Source: Nitrospira sp.
GTDB lineage: Bacteria; Nitrospirota; Nitrospiria; Nitrospirales; Nitrospiraceae
Assembly: GCA_018242665.1 (NCBI GenBank)
Contig: JAFEBL010000007.1
Span: 62,001-126,000, forward strand
DNA length: 64,000 nucleotides
Direction of reading: 5' to 3'
The notes under the pieces are model-generated. The model searched no databases and was not told where the DNA came from. It worked only from the letters and a program-made list of their open reading frames with translations. Each line of letters begins with the position of its first letter. The stretch's first letter is position 1. The position numbers were made by a program, and so were the translations under genes. Below are positions 1 to 8,246 of the stretch, piece after piece.

Positions 1-1
1 G

Positions 2-493
2 ATGATCGAACAGTGTTACCAGGCTCACATGGCCAACAAGTTGGGGTTCCTGGAAGAGCGAGGAGAGGATGTGGTCCTGCTGGACGAGCTCAAGTCGCTC
101 ATGGCCGGCAGCCGTGTCGATTACACGATCTTCTGGCGCGAACTCGGGACCTTTTCGTCTGACCCTGCGGCGAAGAACGAACGGCTGCGGGAGCATTTCC
201 TCAGTCCGGAGCAATTCGATGCCTGGGCCGCTCGATATCGCGAACGGCTGCGGGCGGAGCAGAGCCGCGATGAAGAGCGGCGCGTCCGCATGGATCGCGT
301 GAATCCCAAGTACGTCCTCCGGAACTATCTCGCGCAAGGTGCCATCGAAAAAGCCCAGCAGAAAGAGTATGCCGAGATCGAGCAATTGCTGAATCTGCTT
401 CGCGATCCCTATACAGACCACCCTGGCATGAATTCCTACGCGGCTCCTCCGCCGAATTGGGGTAAACATCTCAGCGTGAGCTGTTCGTCCTAG
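2..493 (+). CDS. selO: Protein adenylyltransferase SelO (YdiU), C-terminal part
   Basis: This is the last 163 residues of a SelO/YdiU (UPF0061) protein, cut by the left edge of the window; the first in-frame ATG at 2 is internal. The family is a pseudokinase-fold enzyme that transfers AMP from ATP to Ser/Thr/Tyr of target proteins and is linked to redox stress. What is visible is the family's conserved tail: the VNPKYVLRNYLAQ segment around residues 100-112, the later PPNWG motif and the terminal VSCSS, which places the redox-sensitive Cys near the end. The nucleotide-binding core lies outside the window. Family assignment is firm; activity cannot be judged from this part. Confidence 0.9.
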   Translation: MIEQCYQAHMANKLGFLEERGEDVVLLDELKSLMAGSRVDYTIFWRELGTFSSDPAAKNERLREHFLSPEQFDAWAARYRERLRAEQSRDEERRVRMDRVNPKYVLRNYLAQGAIEKAQQKEYAEIEQLLNLLRDPYTDHPGMNSYAAPPPNWGKHLSVSCSS

Positions 494-713
494 CGCCTAC
501 TCCCTTCCGCAGTTGTCATCATCAGCAGCTTCACGGTATCCGATTGGATACGGCCCTGTATCCTCGCCGATACGACAACGATCGCTTTCCTGTATCGGAA
601 TGCGCCGATTCTCCCTCCGTTCAGCCTCTACGTAGTTGGCATGAGACATGCTGCCATACGTAGAGTCAACGGTACTCCCCTCAGCCTTGAGCCACTGACG
701 CAAAGGATTGCAC

Positions 714-3700
714 ATGGCCTTCAAGGGAGACGATTCCACCCTATCCCTGGCTACCACGGTCACCCTCGCCTTAGCGGTGGCGGCTATGGTGTTCGTCAAA
801 AACCCGCTGCAGAGTTCACGGCCGACGGGCAACGGCCCGGGACTGCACCAAACGACAGGAGAGCTGAAAGTCCCGGCCAGGCTCTGGGAAGACCCCTTTG
901 GGGCGGTGGAAAAGGCGGTAGAGGCGAGCAGGCAACACTCTGTTCAAGTTTCCATCGACGGAAGACAAGTGAATGTGACTACTAGTTCGGTGAGTCCCCA
1001 AGCGCTACCCATAAACGGGCTAGACCGTTTACACCAAAAAATCCAAGACATAGACGCGCGTGGCGAACGAATCCTGGCACTCATCGTCATGACCCAGGGG
1101 GGATGGTCGGTTGAGGCGGTCGAGAATCGGATCCGTGACCGATATGCGGTAGGTGCAGCATTGGAAGTGGGCTGTTTCGCACCGGACAAAGGCGAATCGC
1201 TGTCTTACTTCCTGTGGGATTTCCCTACATCAGGACAGACTCGACTCGCTGGAGGCGCGAATCGGTCTGCGAAGTTGTCAGCCGCCGAAACAGGCCCTCG
1301 CCCACCACAACAATACACTCCGTATGAATGGTACAGTCGCAATCCGATTTGGACTTGTCCTGGCTCAAATCTGAGTCCGCAAGACCGGGGCAAGAAAATC
1401 GACAAGGTGTTGGTCTTATGGACGAAGGCACAGGAGGATGAGGACAGGATACTGACCCGTATCGATGAAGTGCTCTCCAAGCTCGATATCCCCACACCTC
1501 AGGACAAGAATAAGAAGCTCAAGCTCCCGTTGCAGGTGAAATTCATTGGTCCTCGTACATCCTCGGAGTTTCGACGCATGCTGGAGGAAATCGAGAAGCG
1601 CCTCATGTCTCAAGAAGTCGAGAAGGTCATCACGACTAAATATCGCTGGCAAGGACATGATGAGGGCCTCCACATTTATTCTCCCTGGGCCACGGCCCCG
1701 CCCGGCCTTCTGGCCTATGGGTTGAGGGATCAACATAAGGCAAAGGATACCTGTACATCCTATGTAAGATGTGGAAACACATTCGATTTGTTGATGAAAT
1801 CCGCCGGCCTCCATGCTTCGTACCGCGTTACCAGTGACGAGGTGCTGTTTGCATCCCTCCTGGAGGAGCTTGAGCGCCGACAGGTCACGATCGGACAAGA
1901 CAGGATTGTGTTGATAGAGGAATGGGACTCATTTTATGCCCGTGCTCTTCCGTACACATTCCTGGGAGCGGCCTATCGGCAGTTTCAAAACAACAAGAAT
2001 GAGGAATGTAAACGCGGCATGAATTCGTCCCGATTCGGCGCGCAGAGTATATGGGGGCAGCCCTGCCTGTCGATTGATGATGGAATCACTCGAGTGATCT
2101 CCGGAAATTTATCGCCGGAGGGGCTTAACATCATGCGGTACAGCTACTTAAGCGGATTGGACGGTGACGCGTCGGAAGAACGAGCCAAACGAGTCAAGCC
2201 AAAAGAAGATGACAAGGAAAAGGATCGAGATAGGGGAGAGGGCAGGAGGGGGTTCCGGGACATCGACTCCTACGAGCGTCCAGAAGGCATGTCGCAACTT
2301 GACTATGTGCGACGGTTGGTGGCGCGTATAAAAGCCGAATCCGAGGCGCAGAAACACCCGCAAGCGAAAGAAGGCGAACAGAAATCGGGGAAAGTAAAGG
2401 CTATCGGAATCTTGGGTCGAGACACTTACGATGCGCTCCTGATTCTGCAGGCCGTGCGTGAGCAGTTTCCCAACACCATATTCTTTGCGACCGACTTGGA
2501 TGCGCGGTACTTCCATGAAGATGAGCAGAAGTGGACGCGCAATCTCATCGTAGCCTCCCAATTCGGTTTGCAGCTGGAGTCGACACTGCAACAGAGCATC
2601 CCACCCTTTCGCAACTCACTCCAAACTTCCGCCTTCTTTGCAGTACTGCAAGCGATCGGTGGGGTCACGCCGCAGCTGGTGCCAGAGGCTATTCCGCCTC
2701 GAATTTTCGAAATCGGGCGCCACGGGGCTGTCGATTTGAGTGTAGACAATTCCCCGTATGGGATGAAAACTATCCATCCGGCGCGAGTAGATATCGCTGA
2801 TGACAAGAAGGCGTTCAAGTTTCCGCCAAGGGTCGAGCGACTCTTGATCACTGCGACGGTTCTTGTTGGTTTGGTGTTCTGGGGATGGGGGAACCTGTGG
2901 AATTGGCTCATGGGCCGCGGTGGTTGTAATCGACACATCGGAATGTTTAAGAAGTCAAATAGGCTGGCGTGGGCGTTGTTACTTCCGATCCTGGTGGGAT
3001 TTTTCGTCGCCTCGGTGGTGCTGCAACACAATTATGTCGAAGACGAACCCTTTTCGTGGTTCGATGGCGTCAGTCTTTGGCCGACAGAACTGCTCCGGCT
3101 ATTAGCCACTGCGCTATGTCTGATGTTTATGATCAAAGGATACTCTGATTCTGTCAGGAATAGAGACCATATTAATGACACATTCTTTCAAACTGGACCC
3201 TCGTGCAACATTGGAGAAAGCTGGCGAAGTAAGCTGGGTGGATTTTGGCGAAATCTGGACTGGATGTTTCATGGGACCAAAAAAGATTCTTCAGTCAACG
3301 CCCGCACGCTGTGGAATCGTTATTGCTTGGCCCATACCGCCCCACAAAGAGCAGCCAGAATTGCGATGGAATTTCTCTTGTACATCGCGATCATGTTCCC
3401 TTTGTTGATGTTCATGAATGATGGCGAATGGCGGCTGTTTGTGCCTTGCCGAGGAGAGTTCAGTTGTAAAATCGATTTCATGGTCACTCAGATAAGTGTG
3501 CTCTCGTTTATCATCCTTAATCTGGCCGTCTTGGATGCAGTGATTCTCTGTACCAGGTGGGTTCGAGAAGTGCCTGCCACGAACGACCTATTCGCCATGA
3601 AGCAAATCCATCTCATTGTTGAGCGGACGAGGATCGTAAATCGACGGATCCTCTATCCTTTCATAGCGTTGTTTCTTGTGATAGCCGCTCGAAGCCATTA

Positions 3701-4037
3701 CTTTGACAATTGGGATTTTCCGCCCGTGCTGATCCTGGCCCTAACGGTGAATAGTCTGGTGGCCATTGCTAGTGCCACGATGTTGTATCTGACTGCAGTC
3801 GAGGCCAAACGGCGCATTCTCGAACCCCTACAGCATCAACTTGATGATCTCGCTTCGTCGGCTGACCGGGCCGCTTCTGCCGATCAATGTTCACGGGATG
3901 AAGCACTCCGCCGAGCCATCAGTGATATCGATAGCGTACAACAGGGTGCGTTCGTACCCTTCTATCAGCAGCCGATGGTGCAAGCGACGTTGGTTGCTGC
4001 GCTCGCCTTCCTGCAGTACTGGTATCTCGGCCAGTAA
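714..4037 (+). CDS. Large multi-pass membrane protein of unknown function
   Basis: A 1107-residue protein I do not recognise. The start is ATG 714 because AAAGGA lies six bases upstream. One hydrophobic segment near residues 10-29 suggests a signal anchor. A long soluble region of about 670 residues follows. It contains a charged K/D/E/R-rich stretch (about 490-550) and then an alpha/beta-looking block (about 562-625: GILGRDTYDALLILQ, then IFFATDLDA), which could be a periplasmic-binding-protein-like or Rossmann fold. About six or seven hydrophobic segments follow between residues 707 and 1025, and one more at the C-terminus. It stands alone between selO and an esterase gene. A sensor or receptor with a large ligand-binding domain is possible, but this is a guess from topology. 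Confidence 0.7.
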   Translation: MAFKGDDSTLSLATTVTLALAVAAMVFVKNPLQSSRPTGNGPGLHQTTGELKVPARLWEDPFGAVEKAVEASRQHSVQVSIDGRQVNVTTSSVSPQALPINGLDRLHQKIQDIDARGERILALIVMTQGGWSVEAVENRIRDRYAVGAALEVGCFAPDKGESLSYFLWDFPTSGQTRLAGGANRSAKLSAAETGPRPPQQYTPYEWYSRNPIWTCPGSNLSPQDRGKKIDKVLVLWTKAQEDEDRILTRIDEVLSKLDIPTPQDKNKKLKLPLQVKFIGPRTSSEFRRMLEEIEKRLMSQEVEKVITTKYRWQGHDEGLHIYSPWATAPPGLLAYGLRDQHKAKDTCTSYVRCGNTFDLLMKSAGLHASYRVTSDEVLFASLLEELERRQVTIGQDRIVLIEEWDSFYARALPYTFLGAAYRQFQNNKNEECKRGMNSSRFGAQSIWGQPCLSIDDGITRVISGNLSPEGLNIMRYSYLSGLDGDASEERAKRVKPKEDDKEKDRDRGEGRRGFRDIDSYERPEGMSQLDYVRRLVARIKAESEAQKHPQAKEGEQKSGKVKAIGILGRDTYDALLILQAVREQFPNTIFFATDLDARYFHEDEQKWTRNLIVASQFGLQLESTLQQSIPPFRNSLQTSAFFAVLQAIGGVTPQLVPEAIPPRIFEIGRHGAVDLSVDNSPYGMKTIHPARVDIADDKKAFKFPPRVERLLITATVLVGLVFWGWGNLWNWLMGRGGCNRHIGMFKKSNRLAWALLLPILVGFFVASVVLQHNYVEDEPFSWFDGVSLWPTELLRLLATALCLMFMIKGYSDSVRNRDHINDTFFQTGPSCNIGESWRSKLGGFWRNLDWMFHGTKKDSSVNARTLWNRYCLAHTAPQRAARIAMEFLLYIAIMFPLLMFMNDGEWRLFVPCRGEFSCKIDFMVTQISVLSFIILNLAVLDAVILCTRWVREVPATNDLFAMKQIHLIVERTRIVNRRILYPFIALFLVIAARSHYFDNWDFPPVLILALTVNSLVAIASATMLYLTAVEAKRRILEPLQHQLDDLASSADRAASADQCSRDEALRRAISDIDSVQQGAFVPFYQQPMVQATLVAALAFLQYWYLGQ

Positions 4038-4125
4038 TCCCATTACACTGGATATCGTACCTGCTCTTGGGATGAACGTCGCGAGCATGGACTCCGCGAC
4101 AGGTCTGACGAGGGAGCGTAGCGAC

Positions 4126-4839
4126 ATGCGTGTTGAAAAACTCGGTGGCCTGACGGTTCGCCTGACCGGCGGCACTGACGGCAAGGGTGGGGGCAATGGC
4201 CCCTGGGTGGTGTTGCTCCATGGATTCGGCGCGCCGGGTGATGACCTGGTTCCGCTCAGCGAATATCTCGACGCGCCGGCAGGCACGCGCTTTCTCTTTC
4301 CCGAGGCGCCGATCCCGATTCCGATGGGCTTCGGCGATTCGCGCGCCTGGTGGATGATCGATATGGCGCGCATTCAGGCCGACCGGGCGGCGGGCAAGAT
4401 CCGGGACATGTCCGGCGAAATCCCGCGAGGGTTGCCTGAGGCCCGTGACCGAGTGAAAGCCTTGCTGGACGATGTGCACAAGAAGTTAGGGGCTGATCCT
4501 GCCCGGACTCTGCTGGGAGGCTTTTCACAAGGCGCGATGTTGTCCTGCGATGCGTTACTGCATAGTTCGCGTCCATACGCCGGGCTGATCCAACTCTCGG
4601 GCACACTGGTCGCCAGGCAGGAATGGGCGCCGCTGCTCTCAAAACGGAAGGGATTGCCGCTGTATCAGAGTCATGGCACGCAGGATCCGATTCTGCCGTA
4701 CAGCATGGCCGAGCGGCTGCGGGATGAATTCCACCAGGCCGGCCTAGTTGTCGATTGGCAGCCGTTCCGGGGAGGGCATGAAATTCCTGAGCCCATTCTG
4801 CGTCGTCTCGGAAGCTTCATCCTGAAAACCCTGGTGTAA
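4126..4839 (+). CDS. Phospholipase/carboxylesterase family alpha/beta hydrolase
   Basis: A 237-residue serine hydrolase of the carboxylesterase/acyl-protein-thioesterase group. The open frame runs far upstream into the previous gene, but ATG 4126 is chosen because AGGGAG (4111-4116) sits nine bases before it. The oxyanion segment LLHGFGAPGDD is near residue 30, the nucleophile elbow GFSQGA places Ser134, Asp187 lies in HGTQDPILP, and His218 is in FRGGHEIP, so the triad is complete. There is no signal peptide, so it is cytoplasmic. Members hydrolyse short-chain or lysophospholipid esters; the substrate here is unknown. A methyltransferase gene follows 56 bases downstream. Confidence 0.88.
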   Translation: MRVEKLGGLTVRLTGGTDGKGGGNGPWVVLLHGFGAPGDDLVPLSEYLDAPAGTRFLFPEAPIPIPMGFGDSRAWWMIDMARIQADRAAGKIRDMSGEIPRGLPEARDRVKALLDDVHKKLGADPARTLLGGFSQGAMLSCDALLHSSRPYAGLIQLSGTLVARQEWAPLLSKRKGLPLYQSHGTQDPILPYSMAERLRDEFHQAGLVVDWQPFRGGHEIPEPILRRLGSFILKTLV

Positions 4840-4895
4840 CAAACTGTGCAAACTTATGGAACATCGTGTCTGATGGCATCCCGAACATTCGCTGA

Positions 4896-5630
4896 ATGGC
4901 CGTTGGGTCCTGCATGGTGATGGCAATGGCACATGATCGCAACACGGCAGGGTTCCTCTCCACCCAGTCGGCCTACGACGAATGGGCCGAGGAGTATGAC
5001 GACGAGGATCCCACCGTGCTTCTCGATCAGCCGTTTCTCCTGTCCATGCTCCAGCCATTTGCAGGATGCTGGATTCTGGATCTCGGGTGCGGAACTGGTC
5101 GCTACCTTCGTTTGGCGAGTCAGGAGGCCGCGGTGGTCGGCCTGGATTTGTCCCGAGGCATGCTGGAGCGCGCCAGGCGACAAACACCACCGGCCCTTGG
5201 GGTTCGCTGGGTGCAAGCGTCGGTTGAGCGCATCCCGTTTGCTTCACAGAGCTTCGACCGTATTGTCTCCGGTTTGGTGTTGGATCATGTTCACGACCTG
5301 GCTGATTTTTTTCGGGGCATCGCGACCATGCTCCGGCCAGGTGGGCGTGCCATCGTGACAGCAGTCCATCCGGATATGCAGCGGAAAACTGGACCGACGG
5401 TGCGATTTACGGCAGCGGGACGGGAATTTCATACGGAAGGGACCATCCACGAGACGGCTGCGATTGTCACAGCCGTTCAGGAGGCAGGGCTTTCGATCGA
5501 GCAGCTACAGGAACCACCGGTGACAGAGCGACTCATCGCTCGCCGGGAGGCTTGGAGGGATCGGCTCGGCTGTCCGGCACTGTTATTATTGGCCGTTACG
5601 AGTGCGGCTGATCATCATCATGAAAACTGA
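4896..5630 (+). CDS. Class I SAM-dependent methyltransferase
   Basis: A methyltransferase of up to 244 residues. ATGs at 4896, 4914, 4920 and 4926 are all in frame and none has a clear ribosome site; homologous proteins usually begin shortly before the AYDEWAEEYD segment, so 4926 is quite possible. Motif I is ILDLGCGTGRYL, followed by the acidic VVGLDLS motif that binds the ribose of SAM. A post-I region FDRIVSGLVLDHV and a LRPGGRAIV strand complete the Rossmann fold. The substrate is not evident (ubiquinone/tellurite-type small-molecule methyltransferases share this pattern). Its 3' end overlaps the next gene, so the two are probably co-translated. Confidence 0.85.
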   Translation: MAVGSCMVMAMAHDRNTAGFLSTQSAYDEWAEEYDDEDPTVLLDQPFLLSMLQPFAGCWILDLGCGTGRYLRLASQEAAVVGLDLSRGMLERARRQTPPALGVRWVQASVERIPFASQSFDRIVSGLVLDHVHDLADFFRGIATMLRPGGRAIVTAVHPDMQRKTGPTVRFTAAGREFHTEGTIHETAAIVTAVQEAGLSIEQLQEPPVTERLIARREAWRDRLGCPALLLLAVTSAADHHHEN

Positions 5631-6375
5631 CGCCACCATGTTTGAACTACAGGGCTACGATCACCAGCGCCTCCGCGGCAACCGCATCGTCGGCAAGGAT
5701 CGCCAGATCTTGTTCATCACCGGGTTTCTCTCCAAGCGCTGGGGCAATAAGAGCAAGGCGCTGGCGCAATGGTGCCAGGAGCGAGGATGGGGGTTTTGTT
5801 GTTTCGATTTTCGCGGGTGGGGCGATTCAGATGGACAATGGGGAGACTATCGCCTGCTTCACTGGTTGGAAGATGCGGAAGCCGTGACGAATCTGCTGGC
5901 GAATGGTCCGCCGCTCACCATTGTCGGCAACTCCCTTGGCGGCTGGCTCGCCTGGTTGGTCGCACAAGAGCAGGTGGCTGTCGAGGAACTGATTCTCATT
6001 GCCCCGGCCTTCAATATGATGGATCTCCGCGCGGCGCAAATCTCCGCTGAGCGGCGCGAGCAGTGGCAGTCGGCCGGTTCCATGCCCTGGGATGACGAGC
6101 CCCTGCATCGAGAGGCGCCGATTCCCTGGCATTGGGTCGAAGACAGCCAGACGCTCTGGCGCCGTCGCTTCACCCTGCCGCGTCGCGTGAAGACGACCAT
6201 CCTGCACGGCCTGCAGGATACCGTGATCAAGCCGGAAGGCAGTTGGGATTTTGTGCAGCATGTGCTGTCGCAAGATCAGGAGTTTCCTATCGAATTGCTG
6301 TTGAAAACCGGCGATCATCGGTTAAGCAGTCCGGAACATGTGGAAACGTTTCGACGGTTGGTGGTGAAGGAATAA
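5620..6375 (+). CDS. Alpha/beta hydrolase (serine aminopeptidase/YqiA-like)
   Basis: A hydrolase of about 251 residues. ATG 5620 overlaps the methyltransferase stop by 11 bases; ATG 5638 (MFELQGYD) is an alternative. The frame shows FITGFLSKRWGNKS for the oxyanion side, FDFRGWGDSDG typical of the fold, the nucleophile elbow GNSLGGW with Ser105, an Asp in HGLQDTVIKP and a terminal His in TGDHRL. The order and spacing match small cytosolic esterases or peptidases of the Hydrolase_4 type. There is no leader peptide. The substrate is unknown. It is probably in one transcription unit with the methyltransferase before it and the small Cys-containing protein after it. Confidence 0.85.
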   Translation: MKTDATMFELQGYDHQRLRGNRIVGKDRQILFITGFLSKRWGNKSKALAQWCQERGWGFCCFDFRGWGDSDGQWGDYRLLHWLEDAEAVTNLLANGPPLTIVGNSLGGWLAWLVAQEQVAVEELILIAPAFNMMDLRAAQISAERREQWQSAGSMPWDDEPLHREAPIPWHWVEDSQTLWRRRFTLPRRVKTTILHGLQDTVIKPEGSWDFVQHVLSQDQEFPIELLLKTGDHRLSSPEHVETFRRLVVKE

Positions 6376-6377
6376 CC

Positions 6378-6545
6378 ATGTTGGTCTTAGTTCATAAAGA
6401 ATGTGGCGGTCCGGCGCTGGAAGAATCGCCCGTTGGCGAAGTCTGCGCGATTCCGGTCGACCGGTTTCCGTTTCCCTGTTTCAGCTGTCTGGAGGAAATC
6501 GTCGACGAATCGGAATTGCGGCTCATTCAGGATTTGGGCATCTGA
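6378..6545 (+). CDS. Small cysteine-containing (zinc-ribbon-like) protein
   Basis: A 55-residue protein starting at ATG 6378, only two bases after the hydrolase stop, with GAAGGA eight bases before the start. It carries Cys9, Cys23 and a CFSC pair (Cys34, Cys37), enough for a small metal-binding fold of the kind seen in short zinc-ribbon proteins. The start lies inside a longer open frame, but spacing and ribosome site support the short form. The function is unknown; the hydrolase next door may be its partner. It ends six bases before the first long palindromic repeat. Confidence 0.65.
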   Translation: MLVLVHKECGGPALEESPVGEVCAIPVDRFPFPCFSCLEEIVDESELRLIQDLGI

Positions 6546-6550
6546 GTCGA

Positions 6551-6674
6551 GCAGGACGCGGAAAAAGTCCGCCAGCGGCGTTCTCGCGTCTCTCAGAGGC
6601 TCACCGTACCGCGAATGTACGATTCGCCTCTTCGCTCGCTGCGGCCTGCTGGACGGCCTTTTTGCGCATCCTGC
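6551..6674. repeat. Long palindromic repeat, copy 1
   Basis: A 124-bp element beginning six bases after a stop codon. Its ends form an imperfect inverted repeat of about 26 bases: GCAGGACGCGGAAAAAGTCC on the left faces GGCCTTTTTGCGCATCCTGC on the right. Inside are the blocks shared with copies at 22066 and 29938: CCAGCGGCGTTCTCGC, then a central GTAC...GTAC mini-hairpin (CCGTACCGCGAATGTACG), then CTCGCTGCGGCC. There is no coding capacity of its own. The whole unit could fold as a long hairpin in RNA, so it may act as a 3' end, or be a non-autonomous mobile repeat. Confidence 0.85.
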
Positions 6675-6762
6675 GGTGTGTGTTGATCCGAGACGGCACG
6701 AGGAGCGAGTTATTACGCGACAAGCAAGTTTTTCCGCATCCCTCTAGAAAGGCGAGGATTTC

Positions 6763-7569
6763 ATGTCATCGTTAGGCGCACATAACAGCGGACCGGATTC
6801 AGACGGTCCTGACGTCCCCGAACCGTCGCACGCCGAAAAGGCCAGGACCTTGGTGCATCTGCAACAGACGGGTGGTCTCTCGACCCTCTCGCGCAAGCAA
6901 CCGGGCTGGCCATTCGGGTCGGTGATGCCCTATGGGTTGGACGATCAGGGACAGCCGAGTTTTCTCATCAGCGCCATGGCGATGCATACGCAGAACCTGC
7001 TCGGCGATCCTCGCGCGAGCCTGCTCGTCACGCCGCCTGAGAGCCAGCGCGATCCGTTGGGCGCAGCCAGAGTCACCCTTATGGGCTCAGTCACGAAGGT
7101 GCCGAAGAACGAGGCCGCACCGGTGCGCGAGCGCTACCTGGCCCGCCATGCGAATGCAGCCTACTGGGTGGACTTCGATGACTTCGCTTTTTTCCGTATG
7201 GCGCTGGCGGATATCTATTTTGTCGGTGGCTTCGGCTCGATGGGCTGGGTCGCGCCGGCCGACTACATGGCGGCGGCAGTCGATCCATTAGCAGAGACCG
7301 CTGCGGACCTCATCCGCGAGATCAATACACAGCAACAGGAGACATTGCTGTTGCTCGCCCGCGAATGCGGCAAGCTGGATGCCGAGCAGGCAAGTCTCAC
7401 GACGATGGACCGATTGGGATTTCATCTGCGGGTCAAAACTCCCGGCCGGATGCAGGGCGGGCGATTCGCCTTCACCAATCCTGTCCGCAATGCTGAGGAG
7501 GCCCGTGCGGGTCTCGCGGATTTGGCCGCGAAGGCGAAAATGGGTACACAAGTCGTTCACTCATTGTAG
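6763..7569 (+). CDS. HugZ-like FMN-binding/heme-utilisation family protein
   Basis: A 268-residue protein with a pyridoxamine 5'-phosphate oxidase-like split barrel (about residues 20-160; WPFGSVMPYG, FLISAMAMHTQNL, RASLLV and RVTLMGSV are the characteristic strands) and a C-terminal DUF2470-type domain (about 175-260). This pairing is that of HugZ/HutZ heme oxygenases and of related FMN proteins. GGCGAGGATTTC before ATG 6763 gives the start. It is cytoplasmic, with no leader. The heme-coordinating histidine of HugZ lies near the C-terminus and I cannot confirm an equivalent, so heme breakdown is uncertain and general flavin binding is the safer call. It stands alone after repeat copy 1. Confidence 0.8.
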   Translation: MSSLGAHNSGPDSDGPDVPEPSHAEKARTLVHLQQTGGLSTLSRKQPGWPFGSVMPYGLDDQGQPSFLISAMAMHTQNLLGDPRASLLVTPPESQRDPLGAARVTLMGSVTKVPKNEAAPVRERYLARHANAAYWVDFDDFAFFRMALADIYFVGGFGSMGWVAPADYMAAAVDPLAETAADLIREINTQQQETLLLLARECGKLDAEQASLTTMDRLGFHLRVKTPGRMQGGRFAFTNPVRNAEEARAGLADLAAKAKMGTQVVHSL

Positions 7570-7753
7570 GCGGAGGAAGAGTCAACCGTACGTCACATCC
7601 TGCGGAAGGCCATTCGTTGCTAACGTTGTTTGGTTAAGGGTATTGCAGAGGGAGAAGCCTTCAACTCGTGCAGTGTGAAAGTGTTCAGGAAGAAGCAAGT
7701 GAATACGTCGAGAGACGAAGACTCGCTCACATCGTGGAAAGGAGACCGTCGCT

Positions 7754-8077
7754 ATGCCTACGGACGTCGTGGAAATTTCGAGTTATGAATATTACCAGTA
7801 CTCATCAAAGGACGATGACAAAGCGTACATCCTCTGCGAAGGAGTCGGGGGGCACTTGATTACCCTGCAGTTTAAGGGGGGGACGCTTCCACTGCCTCAG
7901 GCAGTCAAGGCAGGAAGAGGCAATCCGGGTCAGAATACATACATTTTGTTTTTTCGCTATCCGGATATGGTGAACATCCTCGACATGTTGAGGAATGAAA
8001 AGCCCGTGTATCTGAAATTTGATTCTGGGGCGGTCCAAAACACGCGGCTCAGTACCAGTCCTGCCGTCATCAGTTAA
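7754..8077 (+). CDS. Hypothetical protein
   Basis: A 107-residue protein I do not recognise. The start at ATG 7754 is supported by AAAGGAGAC ten bases upstream. It is soluble, rich in Tyr and Phe, with no membrane segment, leader or cysteine motif (one Cys). The middle (ILCEGVGGHLITLQFKGGTLPLP then TYILFFRYPDMVNILDMLRNEKPVYLKF) looks like a compact alternating beta/alpha fold. Neighbours are the HugZ-like gene and ettA, both separated from it by more than 160 bases, so no operon context is available. Confidence 0.6.
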   Translation: MPTDVVEISSYEYYQYSSKDDDKAYILCEGVGGHLITLQFKGGTLPLPQAVKAGRGNPGQNTYILFFRYPDMVNILDMLRNEKPVYLKFDSGAVQNTRLSTSPAVIS

Positions 8078-8246
8078 TGCGGAAGGTCTCGATCTGGTAA
8101 GCGTGAGCGAGCCTTGGGCGCTGTCGATCAAGGAAGAGATTCTCCGTCTAAGGTTTCGATGGCTTGCTTGTGCGATTGACGCGGCCTCTGCTATCGTCGC
8201 CCATTACACAACCCGATGTAGATTCAGATCCTAACGAGAGGACCAT

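Noticed and set aside
6546-6762. Insertion sequence or transposon
   Set aside because: No transposase frame and no target-site duplication could be seen; only the palindromic repeat is present.
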